Source: DAOUEO01 sp963763495 (lineage in GTDB: Bacteria; Chloroflexota; Dehalococcoidia; DSTF01; JALHUB01). From it: a stretch of 64,000 nucleotides of DNA. The position numbers were made by a program, and so were the translations under genes. The notes under the pieces were generated by a model. The model did not search any database. It was not told the DNA's origin and saw nothing but the letters and a program-made list of their open reading frames with translations. This document shows positions 18,111 to 27,972 of this stretch, piece after piece (positions within the stretch are counted from its first letter, which is position 1; every line of letters begins with the position of its first letter). Location of the stretch: the NCBI GenBank assembly GCA_963763495.1, contig CAVXOY010000017.1, positions 1 to 64,000 of the forward strand. Direction: 5' to 3'.

Positions 18111-19573
18111 TCTCTCGACAGGGGGGCATCACACCTGTCCTGAAGATCGACCCGCACACCGAGACCCAGGCGGGGCTGGCGTTCTTGCCCTACATCTACG
18201 GCTACCTTGCGCACTACGTCCAGCCGCCTGAAGGCGCGCCTCAGACGATCTGGGACCATGCGACGGCCCTTGAACAGCCGGAGGAGACCGTCTTCAACTT
18301 CAAGATGCGCCCCGGCGTGCGCTTCCAGGACGTGCCGCCTGTCAGCGGCCGCGAGGTGACGGTTGAGGACGTTATCTACAGCTTGGATCGGATAGTTGAG
18401 GTAGGGCCGGAGCCGTTCTGGAAGAAGTACATTGCCAACAAGTCGGCGCCGGACCCCTCGACGTTCCGACTGGAACTTTCGACCGTCTACGCCTACACAA
18501 TGGAGGACGTCGGCGGCGTGCGCTGCGCGATCGTCCCCAGGGAAGCGGTGGAGGCTTGGGGGAACCTCGAACAGAACGGCATCGGCTCAGGACCGTTCGG
18601 AGTGAAGAGCTTCTCGCGAGGCGATAGCCTCGAACTGGCCCGCAACCCCAACTACTACGTCGCCGGAATCCCTTACCTGGATGGCATCAGCTACCTGACC
18701 ATCGCCGACGACGCCTCCGCCAGGGCGGCGTTCCGCGCCAAGCAACTGGACACCTACGCACCGCCCTCAAAGATCATCGCCGACCAGGTGGCCGGCTTCG
18801 GCGGTGACGTCGTCATGATCCGTGAGCCTAACCTGATGGTCTACAAGATAGACGTCAATGAGTTGAGCAGGCCGGAGCTGCGGGACATTCGTGTGCGGGA
18901 GGCCATCAACAAGGCGCTCGACCGCGACACCATGATCGAGAAGCTGACCTTCGGCGAAGGGAACTACACCGGCCCGGTGTCGTGGGGCCTCTCGTTCTGG
19001 TCCCTGCCGCAGGAGGAGCTGCGTGCGTTCTACAAGCGGGACGTGACCAAGGCGAAGCAGTTGCTGGAGGCCGCGGGGGTCAGCGATTTGTCGCTGGAGC
19101 TGAAGTTCAATTCCGCCCAGACCTTCATTGCGGACATAGGCGCCATGGTCAAGGAACACCTGGCGGAGGTCGGCATCAACGTCACGCTGGTGCCGCAGGA
19201 GGTGGGCACGTATCTCGCGGACCGCAGCAACGTGAACTACCAATTGGGCTGCGGCGGCGGCCTCCCATACCCGAGCGAGCGCTACCCGTTGCAGTTCAAC
19301 CATACCTACAACTGGACGCGCGAGGCACCTCCGATCATCGAGGAGGACCCGGCCGTCGACGCCATGCTCGACAAGATACTCGCGACGCCTGACGTCGATG
19401 AGCGGCAGAAGCTGGCCCTCGAGGCGTCGCGCGCGATCCTCAACCGGCACGGGCCGTTCCTCTACCTATTCGCCCCGTACGCGTACACGGCGCGGTGGAG
19501 CTACCTGAAGGGTTATGAGAACGTGCCGTCGGTGATGACCGGCATCACCTACGATATGTGGCTGGATAAATAG
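17921..19573 (+). CDS. Family-5 ABC substrate-binding lipoprotein 2
   Basis: Intact 550-residue peptide/opine-type solute receptor. Tat lipoprotein leader (QRLSRRRVLAAGAAGMG, lipobox LAGC near residue 36), then an acidic Thr/Pro linker to about residue 60, then the two-lobe binding fold: EETVFNFKMRPGVRFQDV, GREVTVEDVIYSLDRIVEV, GSGPFGVKSFSRGD, RVREAINKALDRDTMIEKL. The start ATG is preceded by AGGAGAGG. It shares its first 300 bases with the upstream paralogue but the mature proteins differ considerably, which suggests different ligands. No permease or ATPase gene adjoins it. Confidence 0.93.
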   Translation: MSTSDYWRRFSRQRLSRRRVLAAGAAGMGAAALGLAGCGGDKEEEGKTPVAGTPVSETPKTGGVSRQGGITPVLKIDPHTETQAGLAFLPYIYGYLAHYVQPPEGAPQTIWDHATALEQPEETVFNFKMRPGVRFQDVPPVSGREVTVEDVIYSLDRIVEVGPEPFWKKYIANKSAPDPSTFRLELSTVYAYTMEDVGGVRCAIVPREAVEAWGNLEQNGIGSGPFGVKSFSRGDSLELARNPNYYVAGIPYLDGISYLTIADDASARAAFRAKQLDTYAPPSKIIADQVAGFGGDVVMIREPNLMVYKIDVNELSRPELRDIRVREAINKALDRDTMIEKLTFGEGNYTGPVSWGLSFWSLPQEELRAFYKRDVTKAKQLLEAAGVSDLSLELKFNSAQTFIADIGAMVKEHLAEVGINVTLVPQEVGTYLADRSNVNYQLGCGGGLPYPSERYPLQFNHTYNWTREAPPIIEEDPAVDAMLDKILATPDVDERQKLALEASRAILNRHGPFLYLFAPYAYTARWSYLKGYENVPSVMTGITYDMWLDK

Positions 19574-19613
19574 GCCCCCAACGCCTGCCGGTCAGGCAGA
19601 TTGGATACGGAGA

Positions 19614-19644
19614 AGAGAGGCTGGGCGATATGCTCAGCCTCTCT
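19614..19644 (+). terminator. Hairpin after binding protein 2
   Basis: 13-bp stem AGAGAGGCTGGGC / GCTCAGCCTCTCT with one G-U pair and loop GATAT, followed by CGTTTC. Starts 41 bases after the stop codon. Core shared with the hairpins at 17716 and 43426. Confidence 0.65.
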
Positions 19645-19808
19645 CGTTTCAAGGTTGGGGAGCCGGCGGCGGGCAGCCCGTCACTGTTCAGAATAGACTG
19701 CCCTGCGGTACACTTGCGCCATCTTCCAGTGTGACGCCCCTTTGCATCTGCACGGAGCGGTCGAGCGAGCCTCGAATTCATGCCTAAGAGTGATAGACAG
19801 GAGGGGAG

Positions 19809-21456
19809 ATGAGCACTTCCGACTACTGGCAGCGTTTCTCTGGGCAGCGCCTATCACGACGGAGGGTGTTGGCAGCGGGCGCAGCAGGGCTGGGCGCCAC
19901 TGCTCTTGGCCTCGCCGGCTGCGGTGGGGGCAAAGATGAGGACGGGGAGACGCCCGCCGTCGGAGGGACGCCTCAGTACGGCGGAGGTATGACGTCGGGA
20001 ATTACGGCCGATCCGGGTGGCCTCGATCCGCAGCTATGCGTCACCTGCTACTGGATCGCCGCTCAGTTCCACGGCTACCTCTACAACGTAAGCATCGCCG
20101 ATCAGAGCATCATGCTCCAGATGGCCAGCGGCTTACGAGCACGTGGACGACGTGACCTATGTCTGGAAGCTCCGGCCCGGCATCAAGTTCCATGACGTAG
20201 ACCCCACATTCGGGCGCGAGGTCACCGCCGACGACATCGTCTACAGCATGACCCGCAGACGCGATGACCCCGCGGTATTGAACGACAAGCAGCTACTCAG
20301 AGACTACACCGCCAGTTTCGATGCTCCGGACCAGTATTCCTTCCGCTTGGTGACCAACAGGCCATACTCTCCCACCTACGACGAGCTGGGCAACACCAGC
20401 TACGCCATTGTGCCCAAGGAGGCGGTGGAGAAGTACGGCGATCTCCAGCAACACGCCATCGGCTGCGGCGCCTTCCTCCTGGACGAGTTCGTGAAGTCGG
20501 AACGGGTGAAGATGCGCCGCAACCCCAATTTCTACATGGAGGGGCGGCCATACCTCGACACGCGGCAGTGGTTGATCATCCCCGACGCGTCGACCATCAT
20601 GCAGGCATTCCGCACCGGCCAGCACGACATCTACGGCTCAAACCTGGACAAGCTGAAGGCGGATGAGTTGAAGGGAATCAAGGGCGTAATCGTCCGCGAT
20701 GCGCCCAACCTCGCCCAGAAATCGCTCAATTTCAACGTGGACAAGCCGCCCTTCAATGACAAGCGGGTCTGGAACGCCATCGACCTAGCGATCGACCGCC
20801 AGGACCTGATCGACAAGATGGCTTTTGGAGCGGGCAAGTTCGCCGGCCCGATCGCGCCTGACCTAGAATACTGGGCCCTGCCGCAGGAAGAGCTACGCGA
20901 CTTCTACAAGTTGGACCTCGTCGGGGCAAAGCAACTCCTCGCCGCCGCAGGCTATCCCGACGGCTTCGAAGTTGACCTACCGGTCATGACTGTGGTCGAT
21001 ATGCCAAGATTGGGCGAGGTGATCAAGGAGCAATTGGCGAAGATTGATGTCACCTGTAACCTTCAGCCGAAGGAGTTGGGCAGCTTCATCGCCCAGGTCT
21101 ACGGCCGGAACTTCGAGATGGCTTTGTTCTACAACCTCGGATACGTTGAACCCGACAGGCCGCTCTGCCAATGGTTCAGCAAGGGCCAGAGCGGCACCTC
21201 GCTGACCGGCTACAACAACCCTGAGATGGACGATTGGATATGGAAGGAACGGTCGGAGTTCGATATCGAGAAGCGACGCCAGATCGTGCTTGACGCGCAG
21301 CGGGCGATGATGCGAGAGCACGGCCCGGTGATCAACACCTTCACCGGCCAGGGTTATATGGCCCATTGGGACTGGGTGGGAGGCACCGACGACTACGCCA
21401 GGGTCTTCAGCCAGTGGGGATATCTCGGTATCGACTTCTGGGTGAAGCCGCACTAG
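19809..21456 (+). CDS. Family-5 ABC substrate-binding lipoprotein 3 (one frameshift)
   Basis: Third tandem solute receptor. The leader MSTSDYWQRFSGQRLSRRR with lipobox LAGC resembles copies 1 and 2, but the mature part is closer to the paralogues at 44.1 and 45.8 kb (YVWKLRPGIKFHDVDPTFGR, KQLLRDYTASFDAPDQYSF, GCGAFLLDEFVKSERVKM, RQDLIDKMAFGAGKFAGP). The frame breaks near 20130, between QMASG and YEHVDDVTYVWK; joined length is about 549 residues. A GGGGAG RBS precedes the ATG. There is a TACACT box about 90 bases upstream. Ligand unknown. Confidence 0.87.
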
Positions 21457-21519
21457 AGGACGCGACAAACGAGAAGTGATTCCACCAGCCGGGAGCTACG
21501 GTCGGCCCGGATGATTCCG

Positions 21520-22463
21520 TCAGCCGCGTAGGGCCTCGAAGAAGGCGCTCTCGCAGGCAGCCTGTTCCTCTCGCGAGAGCCACCCCTCGTGCCGGTAGCC
21601 GCTTTCCCTACCCACGCTCACAGCCTTCCCGGCCCACAGAGGATTGTAAGGAAGAAGGCGGGCGTCGGAGACGCCGAGCCGCCGCAAGTGGGCGCCGATG
21701 GCCCGCAGGTTGTCCAAGATCGGCGGTGAGGCCGGGGATCAGAGGGACACGGGGCAGCACGCGTCCGGGGGCGCGCTCGATCAGGGCCGCCAGGTTCTCC
21801 AGTATGACGCGGTTGGGACGGCCGGTGTAGCGCCGGTGCAGCTCCTCGTCGATGAACTTCACGTCGTAGTAGATCTGGTCGAGATGAGGGAGCAAACGCT
21901 CGCAGAACGTCTCCAGTCGGAACAGCCCGCACGTCTCCACCAGCGTATGCACGCCCTCCGCCTTCAGACGCTTCAGCAGTTCCTCGACGTAGCGGGGGAA
22001 CATCGTCGCTTCGCCGCCGGAGAGGGTCACGCCGCCGCCGGAGTTGCGATAGAACGGCTGGTCGCGGAGGAGCACCGGCAGAAGTTCGTCGATCTCCCAG
22101 TAGCGGCCGACCCGTTTGAGGGCGCCGGTGGGACAGACGTCGGCGCAGAGACCGCAGCGGTTGCAGAGGGAGCGGTCGAAAGAGGCGGCGGGGCCGCTTC
22201 CCAGCGCCCGCGGCGCGCACACCGGCATGCACTCGCCACAGGCGATGCAGTCCTTCTCCAGAGAAAGCGATCTCCGGCTGAGAGCTTATGGCTTCGGGGT
22301 TGTGGCACCAGACACAGGCCAGCGAGCAGCCCTTGAAGAAGACGGTCGTCCGAATGCCCGGCCCGTCGTCCAGCGAGTTGGGCCGCACGTCGACGATCAG
22401 CGGCCGCCGGCTCTCCAGTTCGGGAGATGATGGTTCAGCCAGTGTGATGTCGGGCCCGGCCAT
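21520..22463 (-). CDS. Glycyl radical enzyme activase, radical SAM with extra ferredoxin domain (two frameshifts)
   Basis: Installs the glycyl radical on the enzyme encoded immediately upstream (5-base gap), using S-adenosylmethionine. The radical SAM motif is in the first frame (GCSLACVWCHNPEAI, C-x3-C-x2-C). An inserted pair of [4Fe-4S] sites follows in the second frame (CIACGECMPVC and CNRCGLCADVC), then GGGVTLSGGEATMFP and the SAM-binding strands. The C-terminal piece (LRRLGVSDARLLPYNPLWAG) is in a third frame. Breaks are near 22265 and 21725; joined length is about 314 residues. The ferredoxin insert is typical of activases for dehydratase/lyase-type enzymes rather than classic PFL activase. 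Confidence 0.87.
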
Positions 22464-22468
22464 GACGA

Positions 22469-25462
22469 CTAGCGGTACTCTGCCCGCTCGATGAGCTCGA
22501 TCTGCATCTCCCGGTTGAGCTCGACGAAGTAGGCATTGTAGCCGGAGATGCGCACCATCAGGTTGCGGTAGTTCTCGGGATGCTCCATGGCGTCGCGGAG
22601 GGTCTCCGTCGTCACCATGTTGAACTGCATCTGCATGCCGCCCAGCTCGAAGTAGGTCTTGGCGTAGGTGGTGGCGTGCTCGACGAACTCGGCATGGGGC
22701 TCGCCGGCCGCCGGGGTCAGCTTGACGTTGAAGGCGATGTTGTTCGGCATCTTCAGCGGGTCGAGGGCGGCGACGGTGCGGATGTTGTCCAGCAGGTTGG
22801 GGGACGCCGACGCCGCCGGCGTGATGCCGGGGGTGAACGCTTTGCCCCGCTTGCGGCCGCTGGGCAGGGCGCCGGAGAGAGCGCCGAATACCACGTGGTT
22901 CGACATGCTCCAGAAGCCGCTGGTGTAGCGACCGCCTCTGTAGTTCGTGCTCGCCTGGTACTGGTCATAGATGAAGTTGATGATCTCCTCGGCCATTTCC
23001 CGCGTGCCGGGAGCGTCGGAGCCGAACTTGGGCACCTTCTTCATGATGCGGGCGTGAAGGGCCTCGTGGCCTACGAAGTCATCGCGCAACGCCTGCAACA
23101 GCGTCGGGAAGTCGACCGCTTTCTCTTCGTACACCAGTTGCTTGATCGCCAGGAGGCTATCGACCACGTCGGCGACGGAGACCAGGGCAGCGCCGGAGCT
23201 GTTGTACTTCGCGCCGCCGTCGATGACATCGCGGGCGCTCTCCAGGCATCCTTGGACCAGCGACGACAGCAGCGGCGTCGGGTGCAGGTGCTGATGGGCT
23301 TGCCCGAGCAGATTGTTGTACTCCACCGACTGCCCGATCAGGTAGCCCAGTTGCTCTTTGTAGGCGGCGAGGAACTTGTCGAACGTGTCGAAACGGGAGG
23401 CGTCGGTGACATCGCCGCTATGAGGGCCGACCTGCTCGCGGATAAGGGGATGGTAGCCATCGTTAAGGGCCATCTCCATGGCCGCGACTGTGTTCAGCAG
23501 CATGCAGTTGGTGTGACCGATGTGGCGGCCGCAACTGGTCGGCTCGACGCAGCCGGTGGCGCCCCAGTCCCGCGCGTCCTCAATCGCGAATCCCTGGTTG
23601 ACCAGCGCGGCGATAACCGCCTCGTCGTTGTGGATCGAGGGCGTAGACGTGGTGATGACGTTCACCTCGCAGAGACGGCGCAGGTATTCGAGGGAGTTGA
23701 CCTTCGGATGGTAGCGCGCGTTCAGGTTGGGATCGCGCAGCGTCAGCATCTCGGAGACCTTGAGGATGATGTAGGTCATGTCGCAGACGGCGCTGTTGCC
23801 TTCGCGGTCCACGCCGCCGATCGTCAGCGCCATGTCCGACGAGCTACCGGCGAACAGCCGCAGGCCGGCGCCCGGCACGAGCGGAAGATGGTCGCTGCAC
23901 TGGAGGAAGAACGACGCCGTCAGCTCGACGGCGCGCCGGATGACGGCCTCCTTCTCCTCATCGGTCTGCGCGGCTGCGACATCGCGGAGGAAGTAGGGCT
24001 GGAGCCAGGTGTCGAGGCGGCCCAGGGAGAGACCGGCATTCATGTTCTCCATGTGCAGCGCGATCTGGACGAGCAGGATCACGTTCAACGCCTCATGCAG
24101 CGACTCGGCGGGGCCGGCCGGCACCTTGCGGCAGATACGGGCCATCTCCAGAAGCTCGCCGCGCCGCTCGGCCTGCGCCGGATCGGCGGCGTCGATCTGG
24201 GCTGCCATGGCCTCCGCCTTCTCGGCCAGCCGCTCGGCGTAGCGCAGCGTCCCATCGATCACAGTCTGCACGGCCCGATAGAAGTTGCGGGCTCGCTCAT
24301 CGGCGGCAGCCGCCTCGAGACGGGCGGCATCCTCGCGAAACGACAGCAGACCTCGTTCGAGCACCGCCGGGTAGTCGGGAATGGTATGGGAGACGGCGGC
24401 GGTCTTCCACATGAAGTAGAGGACCCAGCGCTCGTCCAGTTGCTGGCAGCGGGGGCTGTTCCATTCCCGTCGCGTCCACTCACGGATGTTGCGGTCGATC
24501 CAATAGGGGAAGACGTCCTGGTTCAGCAGGTCGACATCCTCGGCGGAGACGTGGTATGGGGTCAGTTCCCGATCATTCACTGTGGTGAGCTCCGCCCAGA
24601 TGCTGATGCCCGACATTTCGGGATAGATGACGACGCCGGGGAACTTGGTCGTCGTGGTTCCCGCCAGCAGGGCGCGGTCGCGGATGAGCGGCTCCTTGTT
24701 GGTCAGGAGGTAGTGGAGGGCGCCCGCCTGCCTCAATTCGCGGTCGATCTCGCGGCCTTCGGCGTCGGTCTCGAAGCCGTGCTCCCGGTAGTACTCCGTG
24801 ATCAGGCGCGGCCGCTCCGTGCAAACGATGCCACGAGCGCCGAAGAACTCGGCCCGCATAGCTTTGAGCCGCGGGAAGTCGTCGAGGCTGTAGCGGCTGA
24901 GGTAGGGGTCGTCCAGGACGGCGGCATCCGGCGCGCCGGCGCACTGCAGGGTCTCCCGATGTTTCTCCATTCGGGATGTCCCAAGCATCGAGTGGCCACG
25001 CTCCTCGACGGCCTCCGCCTTCTCCACTCCGTTCAGCGATTGGCGCCAGCGGCGGTTGCGCACGACGGCGGTGAGGTGGCCGAGCCGGGCCAGATAGCTC
25101 ATGTTGCCTTCGAACGACAGCTTGTTATCCAGCAACAGGTTCAGGGGATCGGAACGGGCAAAAGGCGACAGGAACAACCGCAGCGCGGCGGTATCGCGGA
25201 AGGTGGCGGTCAGATGGGGGTTCTGTACCGTGCCCGCACCGGCCCGCATCCGCCCACCTTCGATGACGAGATAGAGGTTGGTGGCGCCATCGGCAGTGCG
25301 GAACTGGTAGGTGGAGTCGAACGGCTCCAGTCTCCCGTTGTGCCGCCGGAGGAGCTCGCGCTGAAGGTCCGGTGCTCGGTTGAAAGACCGAGCCATCAGC
25401 TTCAGCATCAGCGATAGATAAGGGGTGGTCGTGCGCTCAAGGACGGTCTCTCGTACTCCCAT
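22469..25462 (-). CDS. Glycyl radical enzyme with N-terminal SCP2-like domain
   Basis: About 997 residues. I start at the ATG at 25462 because AGGAGG lies six bases before it; an upstream ATG at 25480 would put that RBS inside the gene. The C-terminal ~835 residues are a pyruvate-formate-lyase-like barrel: the thiyl cysteine is in GATGCVEPTSCG (Cys638, Glu640), and the glycyl radical loop is VRISGYNAYF (Gly974). The C-V-E arrangement is known from dehydratases, choline lyase and arylacetate decarboxylases, not from PFL itself. Residues ~35-145 look like an SCP2 sterol-carrier fold (NPHLTATFRDTAALRLFL, DNKLSFEGNMSYLARLG), an unusual addition. Substrate unknown. The activase gene follows directly. 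Confidence 0.88.
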   Translation of the reverse strand: MGVRETVLERTTTPYLSLMLKLMARSFNRAPDLQRELLRRHNGRLEPFDSTYQFRTADGATNLYLVIEGGRMRAGAGTVQNPHLTATFRDTAALRLFLSPFARSDPLNLLLDNKLSFEGNMSYLARLGHLTAVVRNRRWRQSLNGVEKAEAVEERGHSMLGTSRMEKHRETLQCAGAPDAAVLDDPYLSRYSLDDFPRLKAMRAEFFGARGIVCTERPRLITEYYREHGFETDAEGREIDRELRQAGALHYLLTNKEPLIRDRALLAGTTTTKFPGVVIYPEMSGISIWAELTTVNDRELTPYHVSAEDVDLLNQDVFPYWIDRNIREWTRREWNSPRCQQLDERWVLYFMWKTAAVSHTIPDYPAVLERGLLSFREDAARLEAAAADERARNFYRAVQTVIDGTLRYAERLAEKAEAMAAQIDAADPAQAERRGELLEMARICRKVPAGPAESLHEALNVILLVQIALHMENMNAGLSLGRLDTWLQPYFLRDVAAAQTDEEKEAVIRRAVELTASFFLQCSDHLPLVPGAGLRLFAGSSSDMALTIGGVDREGNSAVCDMTYIILKVSEMLTLRDPNLNARYHPKVNSLEYLRRLCEVNVITTSTPSIHNDEAVIAALVNQGFAIEDARDWGATGCVEPTSCGRHIGHTNCMLLNTVAAMEMALNDGYHPLIREQVGPHSGDVTDASRFDTFDKFLAAYKEQLGYLIGQSVEYNNLLGQAHQHLHPTPLLSSLVQGCLESARDVIDGGAKYNSSGAALVSVADVVDSLLAIKQLVYEEKAVDFPTLLQALRDDFVGHEALHARIMKKVPKFGSDAPGTREMAEEIINFIYDQYQASTNYRGGRYTSGFWSMSNHVVFGALSGALPSGRKRGKAFTPGITPAASASPNLLDNIRTVAALDPLKMPNNIAFNVKLTPAAGEPHAEFVEHATTYAKTYFELGGMQMQFNMVTTETLRDAMEHPENYRNLMVRISGYNAYFVELNREMQIELIERAEYR

Positions 25463-25703
25463 GATTGACCTCCTAGCCATAGCCGTCTGCTGCCGCGTCG
25501 TAGATCGATTGTACCACCCAACGCGGCGACATGGGGAATAGGAAGTCGAAACTGGAGAGGCTAGACGTGACTTCAGGCTCCTTTCGCCGCCAACTGCATG
25601 AGCACGGACAGATACGTGCTTGAGGCATGCAGGTACGGCTATAATACTGGCGCCCGCCAGGGCATCTGAGAGAGCACGGAACGAGCAGATCGGGAGGATA
25701 GCG

Positions 25704-26591
25704 ATGGCTGATGGCGAGTGGACTGTCTCAACGGCAGCGGCGGGGTCTCTGACCGTTGCGCGGACGTATGAGGTGTCGGTGCGGATGGCGCAGGCGTACG
25801 CCGCCGGCGTCGGCGACTGGAACCCTCGCTATTTCTACGACGACTCGCCGGATGGCATTCTGGCGCCGCCCTGCCTTGTCTACTCGCTGCAGTGGAACGC
25901 GAGAGGGATGCCGGAGGCGTCGATGGGAACCACGCCGCCTATTCGCTACGTCCACGCCGCCACCGACCTCCGCTTCGAGCGGCCGATTCGCGCCGGCGAT
26001 TCGATCACGGTGCAGGGCCGGCTCGTCGCCGTGATACAGCGCCCACCCGGTGTCTACGTCCTCACCCGCTTCGAGATGCGCGATCCAAGCGGCGCGCTGG
26101 TAGCGACGGTCGATGACGGCGCAATAGCGCGGGGGGCGCGTTGCGACGGCCCCGACGTGTCACTGGCAGAGACACCGCCGCTGCCCATCGCGAGCGGCCA
26201 AGAGACGGATGGCTGGTCAGTCACAATCCCGATCGCGCGCGAGGCAGCGCACGTCTACACGGAGTGCGCCGATATCTGGAATCCGATACACACGGAGCGA
26301 CGAGTCGCCCTCGCCGCCGGTCTTCCCGACATCATCCTCCAGGGCAGCGCGACGATGGCCATCGCGGCGCGGGAGCTGGTGAACCGCGTAGCATCCGGTG
26401 ACCCAACCCGCCTGGCGCGGCTGGCCGGTCAGTTCCGGGCGATGGTCATTCCGGGCAGCGATATTCGCGTCGTCTGTTCGGGGGTATCGTCCCCTGCCGG
26501 CGAAAGAGGAGAGCGCTTCGCCTTCTTCGAGGTGCTCAATTCGCAGGGCGAGCCGGCGGTTAAGAGGGGAACGGCGATATTTAGACAGTAG
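25704..26591 (+). CDS. MaoC-like double-hotdog hydratase/dehydratase
   Basis: 295 residues from ATG 25704 with GGGAGG upstream. Two hotdog halves are visible: the N-terminal one with YAAGVGDWNPRYFYDD, and the C-terminal one with ADIWNPIHTERRVALAAGLP, which carries the D-x4-H catalytic arrangement of (R)-specific enoyl-CoA hydratases, followed by IILQGSATMA. Likely acts on an acyl-CoA or related thioester; the true substrate is unknown. It is divergent from the glycyl radical enzyme gene. A TATAAT box at 25640 could serve as its -10. Confidence 0.8.
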   Translation: MADGEWTVSTAAAGSLTVARTYEVSVRMAQAYAAGVGDWNPRYFYDDSPDGILAPPCLVYSLQWNARGMPEASMGTTPPIRYVHAATDLRFERPIRAGDSITVQGRLVAVIQRPPGVYVLTRFEMRDPSGALVATVDDGAIARGARCDGPDVSLAETPPLPIASGQETDGWSVTIPIAREAAHVYTECADIWNPIHTERRVALAAGLPDIILQGSATMAIAARELVNRVASGDPTRLARLAGQFRAMVIPGSDIRVVCSGVSSPAGERGERFAFFEVLNSQGEPAVKRGTAIFRQ

Positions 26592-26645
26592 ACCACGAAG
26601 GAGAAAGCGTAATCTCTGACTTCGCCCTGGATTCGCGGCAGGGCC

Positions 26646-27905
26646 TCAGACTCTGAGGAGATAGCTCTGGTCGGCGCGGGGGTCGCCGCAGCAGGCCTTA
26701 TACTTGCGGCCGCTCCCGCAGGGGCAGCGGTCGTTGCGTCCCGCGGCCGCATTTCCGGCTACGGATGCTCTCCCGGCAATACCTACCGTCTTGAGACGGC
26801 GGTCCAGCCGCTCTTTGAGCGAGCGCAGGCGCTCATCGGCGTAGGAGAAGAAACGCCGGTGGCTCTCGCAGAAGTACTCCGGCGGTCCGCCGTCAGTTCC
26901 GTCCAGGCGATTCCGGGGGCAGCCGCCCCTGCACACCCATCGCCATTCGCACGCCTCGCACTGCGGCGGCAGTGACAGCTTCCGGGCAACGAAGGCAGCC
27001 ATCTCCGGCTTCGCCAGGATTACTCCCAGCGATTCCTCCATGACGTTCCCTAGGCGCCAGCCGGGGTGAACGTAGAAATCGCAGGGGTAGATGTCACCGT
27101 TGTACTCGACGACTATCCCGCTGTCGCAGCGCTCGCTGTAGATGCAGAGGTCGTTCGGTATTCCAAGATATGACTGGATGATCGAGTCGAACGTGCGCAC
27201 GGAGACCGTCGGGAAGCCCTGCTGGTACCACTCATCGAAGAGCTCGACGAGGAAGTCGCCGTACTCAGTAGGGGTGATCAGGTATTCGGCCGGCACATCC
27301 GGTTCGACGGACTGGAAGGCCATCGCGGGGATGAACTGAAGATAGCTGAAGCCCTCGGTGCGGAAGAAGCGCATCAGGTCACGGGCGCGCCCGACGTTGT
27401 GCTGGCCGACGACGCACAGGATATTGAACTCGACTTGGTGCCTCCGCAAGGCCTCGATCCCTGCCATTACCCGGCGGAAGGACCCGTGGCCGCCTCGGTC
27501 GCGGCGGATGCTGTCGTGCACCTCCTCCGGCCCATCGAGACTCACGCCGACCAGGAAACTGTACTGACGCAGAAACTCGCCCCAGCGGTCGTCCAGCAGC
27601 ACGGCGTTGGTCTGGAGCGCGTTGGCGATGGTCATACCGCCCGACGCACTCTCCGCCTCCAGCGCTACCACCCGCTCGAAGAAGTCGAGGCCGGCCAGCG
27701 TCGGCTCTCCACCCTGCCAGGCAAAGCTGGCGACATGGGCGTCGGCGACGTACTCCATATACTGCCGCATGAAAGCGGCCAGCACCGGCTCTTCCATCCG
27801 GCGGCGCACGCGTGTCCCTTCCAGGGACTCGCGGTAGTAGCAGTAGCTACAGTCCAGGTTGCAGTCGGTAGAGACCGTTTTGAAGAGGACAGACAGGGGT
27901 GGCAT
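26646..27905 (-). CDS. Anaerobic sulfatase maturase (radical SAM/SPASM) with C-terminal SEC-C motif
   Basis: Converts the active-site cysteine of sulfatases to formylglycine. 419 residues: radical SAM motif CNLDCSYC (Cys15, 19, 22), then FAWQGGEPTLAGLDFF, VGVSLDGPEEVHDSIRRD, and the SPASM-type auxiliary cluster cysteines in CDSGIVVEYNGDIYPCDFYV and CEACEWRWVCRGGCPRNR. The last 30 residues carry a SEC-C zinc motif (NDRCPCGSGRKYKACCG), which is not part of characterised anSME enzymes. It lies at the 3' end of a run of three Cys-type sulfatases on the same strand, which fits the role. Confidence 0.92.
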   Translation of the reverse strand: MPPLSVLFKTVSTDCNLDCSYCYYRESLEGTRVRRRMEEPVLAAFMRQYMEYVADAHVASFAWQGGEPTLAGLDFFERVVALEAESASGGMTIANALQTNAVLLDDRWGEFLRQYSFLVGVSLDGPEEVHDSIRRDRGGHGSFRRVMAGIEALRRHQVEFNILCVVGQHNVGRARDLMRFFRTEGFSYLQFIPAMAFQSVEPDVPAEYLITPTEYGDFLVELFDEWYQQGFPTVSVRTFDSIIQSYLGIPNDLCIYSERCDSGIVVEYNGDIYPCDFYVHPGWRLGNVMEESLGVILAKPEMAAFVARKLSLPPQCEACEWRWVCRGGCPRNRLDGTDGGPPEYFCESHRRFFSYADERLRSLKERLDRRLKTVGIAGRASVAGNAAAGRNDRCPCGSGRKYKACCGDPRADQSYLLRV

Positions 27906-27972
27906 CGCTAAGATCTCGGTCGGAGCGTTTCAGTTGGCATCGGACCTCCCACAGGGAAGAGGCTAGCTGGGT

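Noticed and set aside
22580..25417. A 945-codon open frame on the plus strand opposite the glycyl radical enzyme gene
   Set aside because: It is antisense to a clearly real gene, has no recognisable domain, and such frames arise from the strong third-position GC bias.
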